Shown here in pieces: positions 26,739 to 36,140 of a stretch of 64,000 nucleotides of DNA. A program made the position numbers and the translations under genes. Where the stretch lies: the IMG/VR virus record IMGVR_UViG_3300033143_005857, positions 1 through 64,000 of that record, one strand, 5' to 3'. The notes beneath the pieces are model-generated. The model was not told the origin of the DNA. It did not search any database and saw nothing but the letters and a program-made list of their open reading frames with translations. Every line of letters starts with the position of its first letter. Position 1 is the stretch's first letter. The DNA is from a virus.

Positions 26739-27133
26739 GCATAGAGGTTGCAGTTGATGGTATGACAGCAGTTTATACAAGTAGCGGACATGTTGCAGCA
26801 GATACTGGTGGAGTTTTGCCACAAGTTCCGTCTGGTTCATGGGGAAACACGTCATTTGTGGTTATAAAAGGTACGAAATGGTCTGTAAGCAGTAAAAAAG
26901 TAGAGTTAAGTGCAACTGCTACTTGGCTTTATACTGGTGGGATAAGTGGTCCACCGTCTGCTCCAGTTCCTATACCTCCTATACCAGATTCTGCATCATT
27001 AACAGCATCTACAACTAAAGTAAAAGATAAAGGTGCTAACGTGCTAAGAAAAGGAGATAAAGCAACTGGAACTATTGACAGTGATAATTATATTGAAGTT
27101 GATTCTGGACAAACAAAATTAAAAAGTGCGTAA
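26735..27133 (+). CDS. PAAR-like spike-tip candidate
   Basis: The 132-residue protein is Gly/Ser/Pro-rich with beta strands and a proline-rich loop (GPPSAPVPIPPIP). It lies between hub and gp25 genes, where PAAR-type spike tips are often encoded. Small size and composition fit a spike cap. No metal-binding residues are obvious, so this is tentative. Confidence 0.55.
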   Translation: MSIEVAVDGMTAVYTSSGHVAADTGGVLPQVPSGSWGNTSFVVIKGTKWSVSSKKVELSATATWLYTGGISGPPSAPVPIPPIPDSASLTASTTKVKDKGANVLRKGDKATGTIDSDNYIEVDSGQTKLKSA

Positions 27134-27136
27134 ACT

Positions 27137-27514
27137 ATGAGTTATCTAACATTGAAAATAGAAGATGGTGATTTGCTTTTAAACAGCGACAATCAATTAG
27201 TTCTAACAGATGATGTTGCACAAGAATATAAAGTTTTAATTGAAACACAATTTGAAAGCGATTATCGTGATGGAAATTATGGTTTCAAACTATACGAACT
27301 TATGGAATCTGAATACGATGATAAATTGCAGTTAATACGTTTATATGTTGTAGAATGTATTTTTCAGCACTCTCGAACAGAGAGCATTACGGAACTTACA
27401 ATAGAAAAGATAGAAGAAGAAAACGTTCGTGATAGTAGAAAATATTTAGTTAATGTGACAGTAAAATTAAAAAGTGAAACAACAATAAGTGTTGGTGCAA
27501 CGATAAATGGCTGA
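27137..27514 (+). CDS. Baseplate wedge protein (gp25/gpW-like)
   Basis: The 125-residue protein has the pattern LLLNSDNQLVLTDD, a short helix and VLIETQFESDYRDGNYGF. A C-terminal strand pair ending VTVKLKSETTISV completes the gp25-like fold. It precedes the baseplate J gene with an eight-base overlap, as in many contractile systems. gp25 anchors the first sheath ring. Confidence 0.8.
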   Translation: MSYLTLKIEDGDLLLNSDNQLVLTDDVAQEYKVLIETQFESDYRDGNYGFKLYELMESEYDDKLQLIRLYVVECIFQHSRTESITELTIEKIEEENVRDSRKYLVNVTVKLKSETTISVGATING

Positions 27515-28841
27515 ATACGGTATAACTGCAACTGGTTTTAACCAGAAAACGATAGACGTTATAGAAGAAGAATTTAAAGAATTATTAAAACAATTTTTCG
27601 GGACAAGTGTTGATGTTTCACAATTAAGCCCACTTTGGAAAATGGTGCAAGTTCCAGCAACAGAAGCAACAAATACTTGGACTCTTGCAGAATTGATGTT
27701 TTATAATAATTTTATAAATACAGCAGAAGGTGGAGCACTTGATCTTTTGGCAGAAGACCTTGGGCTTTCAAGAAAATCTGCGATAAGTGCTGAAGCCATA
27801 TTAACTATTTACAAAAACAATGACGACCCAGTCACAGTTCCAATAAACTCTGTATTTGAAACGTCTGAAGGTATTCAGTTTAAAACAGATACAGAATTAA
27901 CAATAATTGTTGGTGCAAAAGAAACAACAACTGGAACTGTAAATTCAATTGCTATTAATGCTGGTATTGTTGGAAATGTTGCACCAAATACAATAATATT
28001 GCTTTCTGCAGCAATATCTGGAGTAGATAGATGTGATAACTTACTTGCTGCAGATGGTGGAGAAGAACGTGAAACAGATTCATCTTTGCGAAAACGTGTT
28101 AGATCGTATGTTAGAGCAACATGGACAGATGATGCAATAAGAGCAGCAGCATTAAATGTTGAAGGTGTTGATGGAGTAAAAATTATTGAGGCTGCAACAA
28201 GTTATAATTGCTTAATTGTGCCAAAAACAGTATTTGATAACGATCTCAAAACAGCAGTTGAAATTGCAATAGAACCAGTGACTTGTATTACTGTAGAATA
28301 CACAGTTTTAGAAGCTGAAAGTGTAGGAATTGTTATTACTGCAGATATTAATATAGAAATAACATACGACGAAACAAGTGCAGAATCAGACGCAGAAGTA
28401 GAAATCCGTGAATATTTGCAGACATTAGGTATTGATAGTGACGTATTCAGATCAAAAATAATACAAGCAATTATGGAAACTGTTGGAATAAATAATGCTT
28501 ACAATGTTCTGCTATTTGCTCGACCAAATAATGAAACTCATCTTTATTTAACAGCTTCTGGCTTGACATACAACTTAGATTACTCAACTGGAACTGATTC
28601 TGCAAGTGTAATAGTAAAAGGAACGCTTGCTGCTTCTCCAGATCATACGTTTGTAAAAACAACAGACTACACAATTGGCACAAGCCCAGCACGTGTAATA
28701 TTTACTGGTTCTGGTGATTTGCCAGACAATGATACAGATATTTATGTGACTTACACATTTCCAGCAAATGCAATTGGAGACATAGAAATAAATCAAGACG
28801 ATATTGCTTCATTTGGTTCAATAGACTTTACAGTAATTTAG
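27507..28841 (+). CDS. Baseplate J-like protein
   Basis: The 444-residue protein shows the baseplate J pattern: an N-terminal helical part with LLAEDLGLSRKSA, VPINSVFETSEGIQF, GIVGNVAPN and RVRSYVRATWTDDAIRAAA. It forms the wedge around the hub together with gp25 and the tail protein I-type product that follows. Confidence 0.88.
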   Translation: MAEYGITATGFNQKTIDVIEEEFKELLKQFFGTSVDVSQLSPLWKMVQVPATEATNTWTLAELMFYNNFINTAEGGALDLLAEDLGLSRKSAISAEAILTIYKNNDDPVTVPINSVFETSEGIQFKTDTELTIIVGAKETTTGTVNSIAINAGIVGNVAPNTIILLSAAISGVDRCDNLLAADGGEERETDSSLRKRVRSYVRATWTDDAIRAAALNVEGVDGVKIIEAATSYNCLIVPKTVFDNDLKTAVEIAIEPVTCITVEYTVLEAESVGIVITADINIEITYDETSAESDAEVEIREYLQTLGIDSDVFRSKIIQAIMETVGINNAYNVLLFARPNNETHLYLTASGLTYNLDYSTGTDSASVIVKGTLAASPDHTFVKTTDYTIGTSPARVIFTGSGDLPDNDTDIYVTYTFPANAIGDIEINQDDIASFGSIDFTVI

Positions 28842-28849
28842 GTGATAAT

Positions 28850-29851
28850 ATGATAGAACGAATGGCTGCACGATTTAAAGGTTGTATATCGTATGAAAAC
28901 GGTATAAGAACAACAAGATTAGCAAGTTTCATAACTGATGGAACAACATTTACTACAACTATATTTGATATACCACATGAACCATGTCCAATATTGGCTA
29001 CATTAAAAAATCAAAAGAATAACATACCATACGAAGACGAAATACCACTCCACTTTGAAATCAGCTATAAAAACCAAGATGACATTACACATACCGCTTA
29101 TTGTGAAATTCCAATTTATGCTGAAAAAGATTTAGACTTTCGTATAAACATGGAAGAACCAAACGATTTTGTTAAAGAAATACTATCTATTGCACCTCGA
29201 ACTGGATATACTGATTATAAAGGTGATCTTAACGATGTAGTTGAAATTATAGCATTAGAAGGAAATATAATTAAAATTCAAGCAGCAATCTCAATAATAT
29301 TTAGCGAAGCATTATATCAAATTCGTGCTGTTTCAATACAGAAATTTGTTGAAACTGCATATTCTGGTGGTTTGAGACGATTAGCACAAGACTTTGGGTT
29401 AAATCTTGGTTCTACATTTACAGAAATAGAATTACGGTTATTTACACGGATATTTTCAACGTTTGTTGTTCCGTCAAAATCGTTTATGCAAGAAACTATG
29501 TCAACTATCTTTAAAGTATTAGATCCTACTGGTTATGTGGAAGTAATACCAGAATATAGCGACAGTTATTATAGAATGCTTGTAGATATTTACACAACTA
29601 TAACAGACTTTACAGAAAATAATATTAAAATTTTGTTATTATTTGCAGAACGTTACAGACCAGTTCCAGCAACAAATTTAATAACAGTAATATTTCCAGT
29701 ATTATTTGACATTGACCTTGCAAGAGATGAAGGCAGCGTTGAAATAACAGAAGCAATTATAACTATGAGCACAGTCACATTTATGAGTTCAACAACTTAT
29801 ATGGGTGCTGGAAACATTATCGAGCCAGATTTACCAACTACATATCCGTAA
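28850..29851 (+). CDS. Baseplate protein (tail protein I-like)
   Basis: The 333-residue protein follows baseplate J, where P2 gpI-type proteins are found. The region GGLRRLAQDFGLNLGSTFTE and the following FTRIFSTFVVPSKSFMQETM match the style of wedge proteins. A GGTGAT ribosome-binding site precedes the ATG. It is the last gene before promoter P4. Confidence 0.65.
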   Translation: MIERMAARFKGCISYENGIRTTRLASFITDGTTFTTTIFDIPHEPCPILATLKNQKNNIPYEDEIPLHFEISYKNQDDITHTAYCEIPIYAEKDLDFRINMEEPNDFVKEILSIAPRTGYTDYKGDLNDVVEIIALEGNIIKIQAAISIIFSEALYQIRAVSIQKFVETAYSGGLRRLAQDFGLNLGSTFTEIELRLFTRIFSTFVVPSKSFMQETMSTIFKVLDPTGYVEVIPEYSDSYYRMLVDIYTTITDFTENNIKILLLFAERYRPVPATNLITVIFPVLFDIDLARDEGSVEITEAIITMSTVTFMSSTTYMGAGNIIEPDLPTTYP

Positions 29852-29853
29852 AC

Positions 29854-29870
29854 AAAATTTACATATATTT
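29854..29870 (+). promoter_or_regulatory. Virus-specific TATA promoter motif (P4)
   Basis: Exact AAAATTTACATATATTT, 31 bp before the ATG at 29901. It is followed by AATAGAAAAATAAG, which also follows copy P6 with one change. Confidence 0.8.
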
Positions 29871-29900
29871 GTCAATAGAAAAATAAGATAGGTTAAAAAT

Positions 29901-30395
29901 ATGAGTGAAACAAAATTTGTGAAAGGAGAAGTAACAATCAATATAATTGATGCTAAAACTGGCAAAATTAAGGAGACTCATGAATTCACAAATATTTTAG
30001 TAGATACTGGTAGAAAAATGCACAGAAATTGGGCTGCAAGCATTGCACCAGCAACAGATCCTAATTATAATGTTGATACTCATATATCTCATATTGCTGT
30101 TGGTGATGATAATACTGCTGTGGCTCAAACCCAAACATCATTAGGAAATGAATTATTAAAGAAAGAAGTGTATCCTACACCAAATGCTGGATGTGGTATC
30201 ACGCTTGTAAACAACGAAACAGTGCAATATGAAATGCTAATTAATACATCTGAATTAAATGGTGAAACAATAAGAGAATTGTGTTTGATTAGCGAAACAT
30301 TTACAAATTTTATGGTATCCAGATTATTGTGCGGCAATCTTGCAAAAACAAGTGATGTTCAGTTTTTAATTAAGTATAGATTTGTGTATGGTTGA
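29901..30395 (+). CDS. Tail fibre-associated protein
   Basis: The 164-residue protein has the form HISHIAVGDDNTAVAQTQTSLGNELL, a pattern common in phage and haloarchaeal virus proteins encoded before tail fibres. It is beta-rich and may form a collar or fibre base. It is the first gene of the fibre operon after promoter P4. Confidence 0.7.
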   Translation: MSETKFVKGEVTINIIDAKTGKIKETHEFTNILVDTGRKMHRNWAASIAPATDPNYNVDTHISHIAVGDDNTAVAQTQTSLGNELLKKEVYPTPNAGCGITLVNNETVQYEMLINTSELNGETIRELCLISETFTNFMVSRLLCGNLAKTSDVQFLIKYRFVYG

Positions 30396-30400
30396 TAAAA

Positions 30401-33064
30401 ATGGTAGAAGTAAACTTAGAAGAATTTTACAAACAAAAAAATATAAAGCCAGAATATGATAGCAGTGGTGGAAGTGATTATGTTGATACTGTTGACAATC
30501 TTCAAGCAGCGAAGTTTAATCATCGTTGGAATGTAGAAGATGTAATGTTTCTTTTACTTCAGAAGCATTTACGAAATTCTCGTGGGCTTTCAAACAACAA
30601 AATTGCATCTTATTTGTATCCACAAATTTCTGGAGATATATTAGCAAATTTAGCACGAAAACCATTTGAATCTATGCTTGATGCAAATAATGCAATGGAT
30701 TTCATTATACGAGGTAGTCATGCAACGATAGGTTTAAATTCACCGTTTAAAATGCAAATGCCAACTGCAGATTTTGTTGATATGGTTTATCCAGCAGAAG
30801 AAGAATTTAGTATCTTAAGCGGAACAACAAATCTTTTTGAAATACAAACAAATTATCCAACAACTGCTAATAGATGGTATCGATTAGGACATGATGGTGC
30901 TGAAGGTTCGCCAGACGTTGTTATAGTGCAGAAAGCATTGCCAAGTTCTGTGCAATGGGCAGTAGTGGAGATTGTTTTTGAAGATTATCAAAACAATCCA
31001 ACAACGAAAGACCAAGTTATTCGTATTAAAGGCGACGATCATAGCGAATACATAGAACTTATTTTAGATCCAGACAATTCAAATTACAGATACAATTATG
31101 GATTATGGAATGGGAGCTCTTTGCAGACTGGCTCAGACCAAGATACTGGAGTAGCACGAAGCAGTGCAATACATAGATTTCAAATAGTGTGTTATAAAAC
31201 AACTACTAAACTATACTTAGATAACAGCAACTTCTTTACGTCTCCAGTATCTCAGCGGTTTGAATACGTTGATGATTTAGAATTCGAAAGCGGAAACGAT
31301 GGTGGAGGTGCTGATCATTTTGATATTATACGATTTAATGTATATCATAATGTTATGTTTACGCTTGCAGCAGACACAAAAAATTATATATATATTGACC
31401 AAGCAGATGGTATAATTAAAGAAACAACATCATTACCAACTGCTATTCTTGGAGTTATATTATATATGGTAGATGTTCCAAGTGGTGCAAGCAGTATAAT
31501 AACTGATTATGTAGCAGATTTACGGACATTAACTGGTTTTTATAAACAATACAAATATTTGGAGGATATGGTTGAAGCACTTGTAATTGATAGTATTGCA
31601 AGTGGTGATTCAACACATGCACCAAGCAGAAATGCTGTATTTGACGGACTTGGAACAAAAGAACCTACAATCGCTGTTAAAGACAATGCTAATCCTAAGA
31701 ATCATGATAGATATGCTACTTCTGAAGCAAGAACTGATTGTGTTGCTGATTCAATTTTAGATGAAGATTTAACACACGCTCCAGACGGAAACTCTGTATT
31801 TGATGCATTAGCATTAAAAGAAAACAATATAGACTATGGAATTGCAGACGGAAATGTTATGAAAGCAGAGAATACGGTAGTTGCTACTGAAATTGCAAAG
31901 TTTACTGCTACTGGATTAGAAGGACAATCAAAGGCAGAAATGCTCTCATTTTTAAATGCTGCAGATGGTGCAGTTGATGGTGCTGGAGCACTTACTTATG
32001 TGCAAAATAATGGCTTACGTATGGCAGAAAGCAAAGTAATAAGCACAAATATTGCAGAAGATTCGTATGTTTATCGTGATGTTGCATCTCGTTATGGTAA
32101 TCAGACTGGAGCTTTATTAATTACATTGCCATCAGTTCCACCATCAACTACAAGAATGGTTGTTCATCTTGAAGGAACTGCACTTGATGAAGGAGATGGT
32201 TCATATTATACATGGAGAGCAGAAATATCTGCTTATGCAATTGGTTCTAATGGCTGGTTTGCTCATGCAACTTCTGATATAGGGTTAGAAATATATGGAA
32301 AATGCTCATTTACTCCAAAAGTAAATCTGATGCAAACGTCACAATACAATCCAACAACTATGTATATGGTATTTGGAGATATAGCAGATGATGGAGCACT
32401 TGTAGAAAAAATTACGATAACTAAAGTAGAAATATGGGATTTTTCACATACTTGGGATGATGCTGGGTGTGCTACTGGGTGGACGTTATCAAACATCACA
32501 GATTTAACTGGATATTGGCATACACTTATTGGAACTACAGATGGAACACAAGCATTCTTAGATGGAAGTTATTTTGATGTTAATGGATTTAATGCAGAAA
32601 AGACTGCAAATTTTAATGCTGCTACCAATTTTAATAGTATAGCAACGATTGCTGACCAAAAACGGCTTCGGTTTGAAAATTTTTCTATTGGCACATTAGA
32701 TGATAATGAATATAGTGGAATTACTGCAAAATTCTTAGTTGGAGAAACGTTAGTATTTGGAGATGTTTGTTATGTTAGTTCTACTGGTATGAAAAAAGCA
32801 GATGCAGATGGTGTATCTACATATCCAGCAATTGCAGTAGCGTTAGGAGCATGGAGTGCTACAAATGTTGAAGAATTTTTAATTATTGGAATTTATTATG
32901 CTTCACAGTCTGTGACGGCTGGATTGCCAGTGCATCTCTCAGAAACATCGGGTGCTGTTGTAACATCTATAACTGGTTTGAATTATGTTCAACGTTTAGG
33001 TATTGCACTTTCATCAAGAGTAGTATATTTCAATCCAAGCTTAGACGTATTAACAGCATCGTGA
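30401..33064 (+). CDS. Tail fibre protein
   Basis: From the ATG at 30401 (a TTG at 30392 is in frame) the protein has about 887 residues. The N-terminal quarter may bind the baseplate. Residues about 150-310 resemble a lectin/laminin G-type beta sandwich. Two D-SI--D-THAP--N-VFD-L segments (about 390-470) are the short repeats typical of phage fibre stalks. The C-terminal half is Gly/Thr-rich. It is likely to contact the host surface. Confidence 0.75.
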   Translation: MVEVNLEEFYKQKNIKPEYDSSGGSDYVDTVDNLQAAKFNHRWNVEDVMFLLLQKHLRNSRGLSNNKIASYLYPQISGDILANLARKPFESMLDANNAMDFIIRGSHATIGLNSPFKMQMPTADFVDMVYPAEEEFSILSGTTNLFEIQTNYPTTANRWYRLGHDGAEGSPDVVIVQKALPSSVQWAVVEIVFEDYQNNPTTKDQVIRIKGDDHSEYIELILDPDNSNYRYNYGLWNGSSLQTGSDQDTGVARSSAIHRFQIVCYKTTTKLYLDNSNFFTSPVSQRFEYVDDLEFESGNDGGGADHFDIIRFNVYHNVMFTLAADTKNYIYIDQADGIIKETTSLPTAILGVILYMVDVPSGASSIITDYVADLRTLTGFYKQYKYLEDMVEALVIDSIASGDSTHAPSRNAVFDGLGTKEPTIAVKDNANPKNHDRYATSEARTDCVADSILDEDLTHAPDGNSVFDALALKENNIDYGIADGNVMKAENTVVATEIAKFTATGLEGQSKAEMLSFLNAADGAVDGAGALTYVQNNGLRMAESKVISTNIAEDSYVYRDVASRYGNQTGALLITLPSVPPSTTRMVVHLEGTALDEGDGSYYTWRAEISAYAIGSNGWFAHATSDIGLEIYGKCSFTPKVNLMQTSQYNPTTMYMVFGDIADDGALVEKITITKVEIWDFSHTWDDAGCATGWTLSNITDLTGYWHTLIGTTDGTQAFLDGSYFDVNGFNAEKTANFNAATNFNSIATIADQKRLRFENFSIGTLDDNEYSGITAKFLVGETLVFGDVCYVSSTGMKKADADGVSTYPAIAVALGAWSATNVEEFLIIGIYYASQSVTAGLPVHLSETSGAVVTSITGLNYVQRLGIALSSRVVYFNPSLDVLTAS

Positions 33065-33068
33065 TAAT

Positions 33069-33398
33069 ATGACAACAGCAAAAGAGTTAGCACAAGCATG
33101 TATAGCAGAAAAGTGGCAAAATATCAGTAGTATTACTGATAACATACTTGGAGATTGTGCATTTTGTGTTGATGCTAAATCTCGTGCTGTTGCTGATGGA
33201 AAAACAATAACTGATAAAGATTCCATTTATTGTGATTATTGCCAAGCACCAACTAATCTTTGTAATAATAATAAAGAAACTGTTTCTATATTTGTAGATA
33301 TGCGTAAGCTTATACGTGATGGTAATTCTGTTGACTTTCTTGAAAAGTTAAACACTTTCAAACAAGGGCTTTTACTTATTGCCGAAGATGGTGAATAA
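33069..33398 (+). CDS. Cys-rich small protein
   Basis: The 109-residue protein has CAFC, CDYC and a further Cys (about residues 35-70), which suit a zinc site. It lies inside the fibre operon, so it may assist fibre assembly. No family recognised. Confidence 0.6.
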   Translation: MTTAKELAQACIAEKWQNISSITDNILGDCAFCVDAKSRAVADGKTITDKDSIYCDYCQAPTNLCNNNKETVSIFVDMRKLIRDGNSVDFLEKLNTFKQGLLLIAEDGE

Positions 33399-33944
33399 AT
33401 GGCAACAATAGAACTTACACCAAGATTAGACACAGCAGTGCATACAGATTGGAATCCGTATACATATACAAATATCGACGGAGGTTCTGGTGGATACAGT
33501 GATGGAACATCAATTAAAACTGTTGAGAGTGCAAATGCGTATGCAGAGCACTTGTATGATGCTGCACCATCAGACACAGATGTAGTATCAAGCATAAGAT
33601 TTTATGTCCGTTGTAAAAGGCTTGGAACACCAGCCACATGTGACGGAGAAATATATATTGCTGGTGCGTGGAAAGGAGAAAAAACATATACTTTACAAAC
33701 CGATTTTACAACTTATAGCCAAGTATGGACTGGTTCTTGGACAAAGGCACAAGTAGATGCTATGAAATTTAGAATTGAAGGGACTAATGGTGACAAATCT
33801 CAAGTTCAAGTATCAGCAATTTGGTGTGTAATAACGTATACAATTATTCCAACTTATGATAAAGTTATTAACGGTGTAAGTAGTTATTCTCATATTAATG
33901 GTGTTGCAGTTGCAGACATAACTGCATGGAACGGAGTGACTTAA
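33399..33944 (+). CDS. Virion fibre/adhesin-like beta protein
   Basis: The 181-residue protein is Tyr/Thr/Gly-rich with beta-sandwich strands. It ends in KVINGVSSYSHINGVAVADI, a short ING-V repeat common at the tips of phage fibres. It starts directly after the previous stop. Likely part of the adsorption apparatus. Confidence 0.65.
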   Translation: MATIELTPRLDTAVHTDWNPYTYTNIDGGSGGYSDGTSIKTVESANAYAEHLYDAAPSDTDVVSSIRFYVRCKRLGTPATCDGEIYIAGAWKGEKTYTLQTDFTTYSQVWTGSWTKAQVDAMKFRIEGTNGDKSQVQVSAIWCVITYTIIPTYDKVINGVSSYSHINGVAVADITAWNGVT

Positions 33945-33960
33945 ACTAAGGTGATATATA

Positions 33961-34410
33961 ATGGGAACAGACAAAGAACAAGCAGAATCTATTATAAAAA
34001 TGCTGCTACCAAAGGTTCAAGAAAGCATTACTGCAATGGTGGAAGGTAAATTTAGTGAAAAATTACCAGAACTAAAATCTGCCATGCAAAATGAGTTATG
34101 GGACAAAGCGGTAGAAGAAATAGGCAAACGAATGAATTTGCCAGCAGACCTAATTGCTAAACTTCAAACTATTGATGATTTAGTAAAATCACAAGAATCT
34201 CAGATTGGTTTATCTTTAGAAAAACTTATATCTGATGTAGAAGCCTTTAAAGATCGACTTAAAGGTGTAGACCTCAATAAGACTATTACTATGTCTTATA
34301 AAGAATTACAGACCGTTCGTATAAAATCAGCACTCTCATGGGCTTTAATTAGTTTTGCACTTGGCTTCTTTGCTGGTATAGTTTCATACGGAAAATTTGT
34401 AGGATTTTAG
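33961..34410 (+). CDS. Coiled-coil protein with C-terminal membrane anchor
   Basis: The 149-residue protein has a long helical region and one hydrophobic segment near the end (about 124-143, SALSWALISFALGFFAGIVS). A GGTGAT site precedes the ATG. Together with the next membrane protein at the end of the late operon it could act in lysis or virion release. Function inferred from position. Confidence 0.6.
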   Translation: MGTDKEQAESIIKMLLPKVQESITAMVEGKFSEKLPELKSAMQNELWDKAVEEIGKRMNLPADLIAKLQTIDDLVKSQESQIGLSLEKLISDVEAFKDRLKGVDLNKTITMSYKELQTVRIKSALSWALISFALGFFAGIVSYGKFVGF

Positions 34411-34418
34411 GATGAGCC

Positions 34419-35078
34419 ATGAGACGTCGTTTTTTTTGGATGTTAATTGCATCTATACTGCTAACGATTGTTCTCATTTATATGCTTTCTGAATATATTG
34501 ATTTCTTTAGCAAAATAACAAGTTTTATTACTTTCACGGTAGATTCAGTCAAAGACTATCTTGGCTGGCTTGGAACAGCAATAGGTTTTTTGATATACAT
34601 TAAAAATAGGTTTCTCGACACTGGAATGTTCCGTAAAATACAAAAATCATACGGAAAACAACGTTTCATAGTTGCTTTGCGTGTGATGCTCGAACTTCTT
34701 GATGTTTACAACCCAGAAATAGTTATACAAAAAATATCGCAAATAAGCAATACACAAACTGAGATGAGACGAGCTATGGTAGAACTTAACGAAATCCTTA
34801 TTACTGTTGGAGAAACAACACAAGAAAATGTAATCATATTAAGTAATCGTGAAAGACGTCTACTTACTCGTGAAATCAACAAACTTCTTGAACTTATTGA
34901 TAAAAAGTTCGACATACACTATACAACAAAAAATATTATGAGCAAGACCGATAAAGCCGTTGCAGTCTTGGAGAAAACCTTAGAAAAATCAAAGATCAAA
35001 CGAGAATCATTATTCAAACGGAAGAAACAGAAAGATAAGGAAACTAATGATAAACTTCGTAAAAACCTTAATAATTGA
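34419..35078 (+). CDS. Membrane protein with two N-terminal TM segments, lysis candidate
   Basis: The 219-residue protein has a basic start followed by two hydrophobic segments (about 5-25 and 45-62) and a long charged helical tail. It is the last gene of the late operon. A holin-like or membrane-remodelling role is possible, but no lysis family is recognised. Confidence 0.6.
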   Translation: MRRRFFWMLIASILLTIVLIYMLSEYIDFFSKITSFITFTVDSVKDYLGWLGTAIGFLIYIKNRFLDTGMFRKIQKSYGKQRFIVALRVMLELLDVYNPEIVIQKISQISNTQTEMRRAMVELNEILITVGETTQENVIILSNRERRLLTREINKLLELIDKKFDIHYTTKNIMSKTDKAVAVLEKTLEKSKIKRESLFKRKKQKDKETNDKLRKNLNN

Positions 35079-35080
35079 TA

Positions 35081-35097
35081 AAAATTTACATATATAA
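35081..35097 (+). promoter_or_regulatory. Orphan copy of the TATA promoter motif (P5)
   Basis: AAAATTTACATATATAA lies three bases after the last late gene, pointing right. No convincing plus-strand protein gene follows within the gap, so it may drive a short RNA ending at the T-runs near 35180. Confidence 0.65.
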
Positions 35098-35114
35098 GCC
35101 AGTCGCTATATCCA

Positions 35115-35192
35115 TTAAATCCCACAAATTTTAACGCTGCTGACTTATTGTTTTGTTTTTCACATAGTTTCACCTTTTTTTTCTATTTTTTT
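35115..35192 (+). ncRNA. Putative short non-coding RNA
   Basis: If transcription starts about 25 nt after P5, as is usual in archaea, a transcript of about 70-80 nt would end at the T-runs at 35175-35182 and 35186-35192. I see no tRNA fold or protein frame. The existence of this RNA is inferred only from promoter and terminator. Confidence 0.35.
35175..35192 (+). terminator. Poly-T terminator
   Basis: Runs of eight and seven T separated by CTA, typical of archaeal termination, placed between the plus-strand late genes and the minus-strand genes. Confidence 0.55.
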
Positions 35193-35213
35193 CCACCGAA
35201 AAGCAGCTGATCT

Positions 35214-35269
35214 AATTAATACCTAATTTCCCCTATATATATATATTAAGGGGAACAAAGGGATTAATT
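35214..35269. repeat. Nested AT-core palindrome, copy 2
   Basis: Outer arms AATTAATACC (35214-35223) and GGGATTAATT (35260-35269) match the outer arms of copy 1 at 1661-1717 with one change. Inner arms TTCCCC (35228-35233) and GGGGAA (35250-35255) flank a TATATA core. It lies in the convergent gap between late and early genes. Unlike copy 1 it contains GA and TC. Candidate origin or structural site. Confidence 0.6.
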
Positions 35270-35371
35270 GTCTAAAAGCGAGAAGGTAAAATGATCCAAG
35301 CTAGGAAAGAAATGCTTGAATTTCGCTATCTCTCAGCCCAAAAAATAGGAAAAAAAAGTGGATTATACTAT

Positions 35372-35782
35372 CTAAATTACTTTTTCTCGAGTCACTTTTT
35401 TCACAATACGTGTTGCATGTTCTTGTGCCAATTTTGTAATAGCATCCCATAAGAAAGCGTCCCGTCCTCTATTAGATGTGCTATTTCCTCGCTTATATGG
35501 CTTAAACATTCGATTATAAAGCTTATATTCATTTGAGCCAGCCACTTTACGATTTGCAAAGATAATTTTCTCAAGTTCGATGAAATCAATCTCTAAGGTG
35601 ATGTCTTTAGATTCAATAATAATCATTTCGTTATCAAGCGATTGAAGGGCTGCTGCTATCTTGGCTGCGTCTTCGTCGGCTTGTTTTTCTGCTTTAGCGT
35701 TTGCTTTTTTAATATTTGTCTCTGTTTTTGCAAATGCTAATTTTGCTTTTTGATCTTTGATATTTTCTGCCATAGTCTTCAT
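35372..35782 (-). CDS. Hypothetical basic helical protein
   Basis: The 136-residue protein has a Lys/Ala-rich helical N-terminus and a basic C-terminal part with NRGRDAFLWDAITKLA. It starts by ATGA overlap with the ribbon-helix-helix gene, so the two are co-translated. Function unknown; DNA binding is possible from charge. Confidence 0.6.
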   Translation of the reverse strand: MKTMAENIKDQKAKLAFAKTETNIKKANAKAEKQADEDAAKIAAALQSLDNEMIIIESKDITLEIDFIELEKIIFANRKVAGSNEYKLYNRMFKPYKRGNSTSNRGRDAFLWDAITKLAQEHATRIVKKVTREKVI

Positions 35783-36066
35783 TGCACAATCATCTCCATA
35801 ATTTCAGCATGTTCCAGTAAATGAGGTCGGTCCAAATACTTATTCAATTTACCATTCTGAAATAATTCGTTAAAGAAATTGTAGAAAAATTTAACTGTGG
35901 TTTTTTCCGAACCATTCAAACCTTCGGATACTGCTCTGTCTGGGTTAAAGATAATATTTCTTAACCAATCCCCAAGTTCAGCATTTTCTGGCTTTGTTGC
36001 TAAAAATTCCGCTGGTAGTCTAAGTGATACAACCTTAGCATCCTTTACTTTTGCTGGTCTTCCCAT
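35779..36066 (-). CDS. Ribbon-helix-helix type regulator
   Basis: Of its 95 residues, the first 40 (GRPAKVKDAKVVSLRLPAEF, then a helix with LGDWLRNII) fit a CopG/MetJ-type ribbon-helix-helix DNA-binding domain with a GRPAK clamp. A GGTGA ribosome-binding site precedes the ATG. Three GTAAAC-type half-sites lie directly upstream, so autoregulation is likely. The half-site is the same as in the 36-bp double palindromes elsewhere in the genome. Confidence 0.7.
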   Translation of the reverse strand: MGRPAKVKDAKVVSLRLPAEFLATKPENAELGDWLRNIIFNPDRAVSEGLNGSEKTTVKFFYNFFNELFQNGKLNKYLDRPHLLEHAEIMEMIVQ

Positions 36067-36080
36067 AATTTCACCATAAT

Positions 36081-36129
36081 GTAAACAAAAAAGTAATGTA
36101 ATGTTTACAGAATAATAACGTAAACATTA
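36081..36129. promoter_or_regulatory. Candidate operator with GTAAAC/GTTTAC half-sites
   Basis: GTAAAC at 36081-36086, GTTTAC at 36103-36108 and AACGTAAACATTA at 36118-36129 lie between two minus-strand genes, just upstream of the regulator. The half-site equals that of the CGTTTACGTAAACG palindromes. Confidence 0.5.
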
Positions 36130-36140
36130 TTTAATAAATC

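Noticed and set aside
35291-35452. 53-residue plus-strand frame in the convergent gap
   Set aside because: It has an AAGGT before the ATG but runs into the facing gene and loses protein-like composition after about 35 residues. It could be a remnant, but support is too weak.
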